A stretch of DNA of 64,000 bases from Batillaria attramentaria (Eukaryota; Mollusca; Gastropoda; Batillariidae), in assembly GCA_018292915.2 (NCBI GenBank), contig JACVVK020000033.1, positions 2,195,001 to 2,259,000 of the forward strand. Reading direction: 5' to 3'. The position numbers were made by a program, and so were the translations under genes. Shown here in pieces: positions 63,919-64,000 of this stretch. Each line of letters opens with the position of its first letter. Position 1 is the stretch's first letter. The notes beneath the pieces are model-generated. The model did no database searches and was not told the DNA's origin. It saw only the letters and a list, made by a program, of their open reading frames with translations.

Positions 63919-64000
63919 CCGTCCTTCCATCCATGACTGTTTCTATCATTTCAAGCTTCTCGTAGTAGTGTCTGAATAACTACATCTGATACTGACATGC

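Overview
The window is nuclear DNA from an animal. All four protein genes are split by GT-AG introns, and the intervals are full of long (CA)n/(GT)n microsatellites, tRNA-headed SINEs, LINE fragments and short inverted-repeat DNA elements. Repeat style and gene content suggest a lophotrochozoan, most likely a gastropod mollusc; that placement is inference. There are no bacterial-type operons, CRISPR arrays, rRNA genes or stand-alone tRNA genes.

Layout. (1) 797-17469, minus: a complete 23-coding-exon glycoside hydrolase family 31 alpha-glucosidase (958 aa) with an N-terminal membrane anchor and a trefoil-like domain. A TATA box and candidate noncoding first exon lie near 21.0 kb. (2) About 21.3-27.7 kb: intergenic, with SINEs, a hAT-like MITE and a 64-bp perfect palindrome. 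(3) 27763-39755, minus: RAD17, the 9-1-1 checkpoint clamp loader (17 exons, about 709 aa). (4) 40583-55360, plus: WASHC5 (strumpellin, 27 exons, 1176 aa), head to head with RAD17 across less than 0.9 kb. (5) 56614-63316, minus: the C-terminal two thirds of ENOSF1 (10 exons), tail to tail with WASHC5; its N-terminal part lies past the right edge.

In all four genes every exon junction keeps the reading frame when phases are summed, and the joined proteins align with their families along their length, so the exon models are strong. The first RAD17 exon is the weakest part. The genes are ordinary housekeeping or digestive genes acting in unrelated processes: alpha-glucoside hydrolysis, DNA-damage checkpoint, endosomal actin, and sugar-acid dehydration. 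They are neighbours, not a pathway.

The unusual content is in the repeats. It includes a 64-bp perfect palindrome inserted in a SINE with a target duplication, a 621-bp inverted-repeat element made almost wholly of TCGCGA-centred palindromes, a foldback MITE abutting a TATA box, two hAT-like elements inserted in TG microsatellites, and two TA-flanked elements ending 25-30 nt from RAD17 splice acceptors. No novel multi-gene system is visible.
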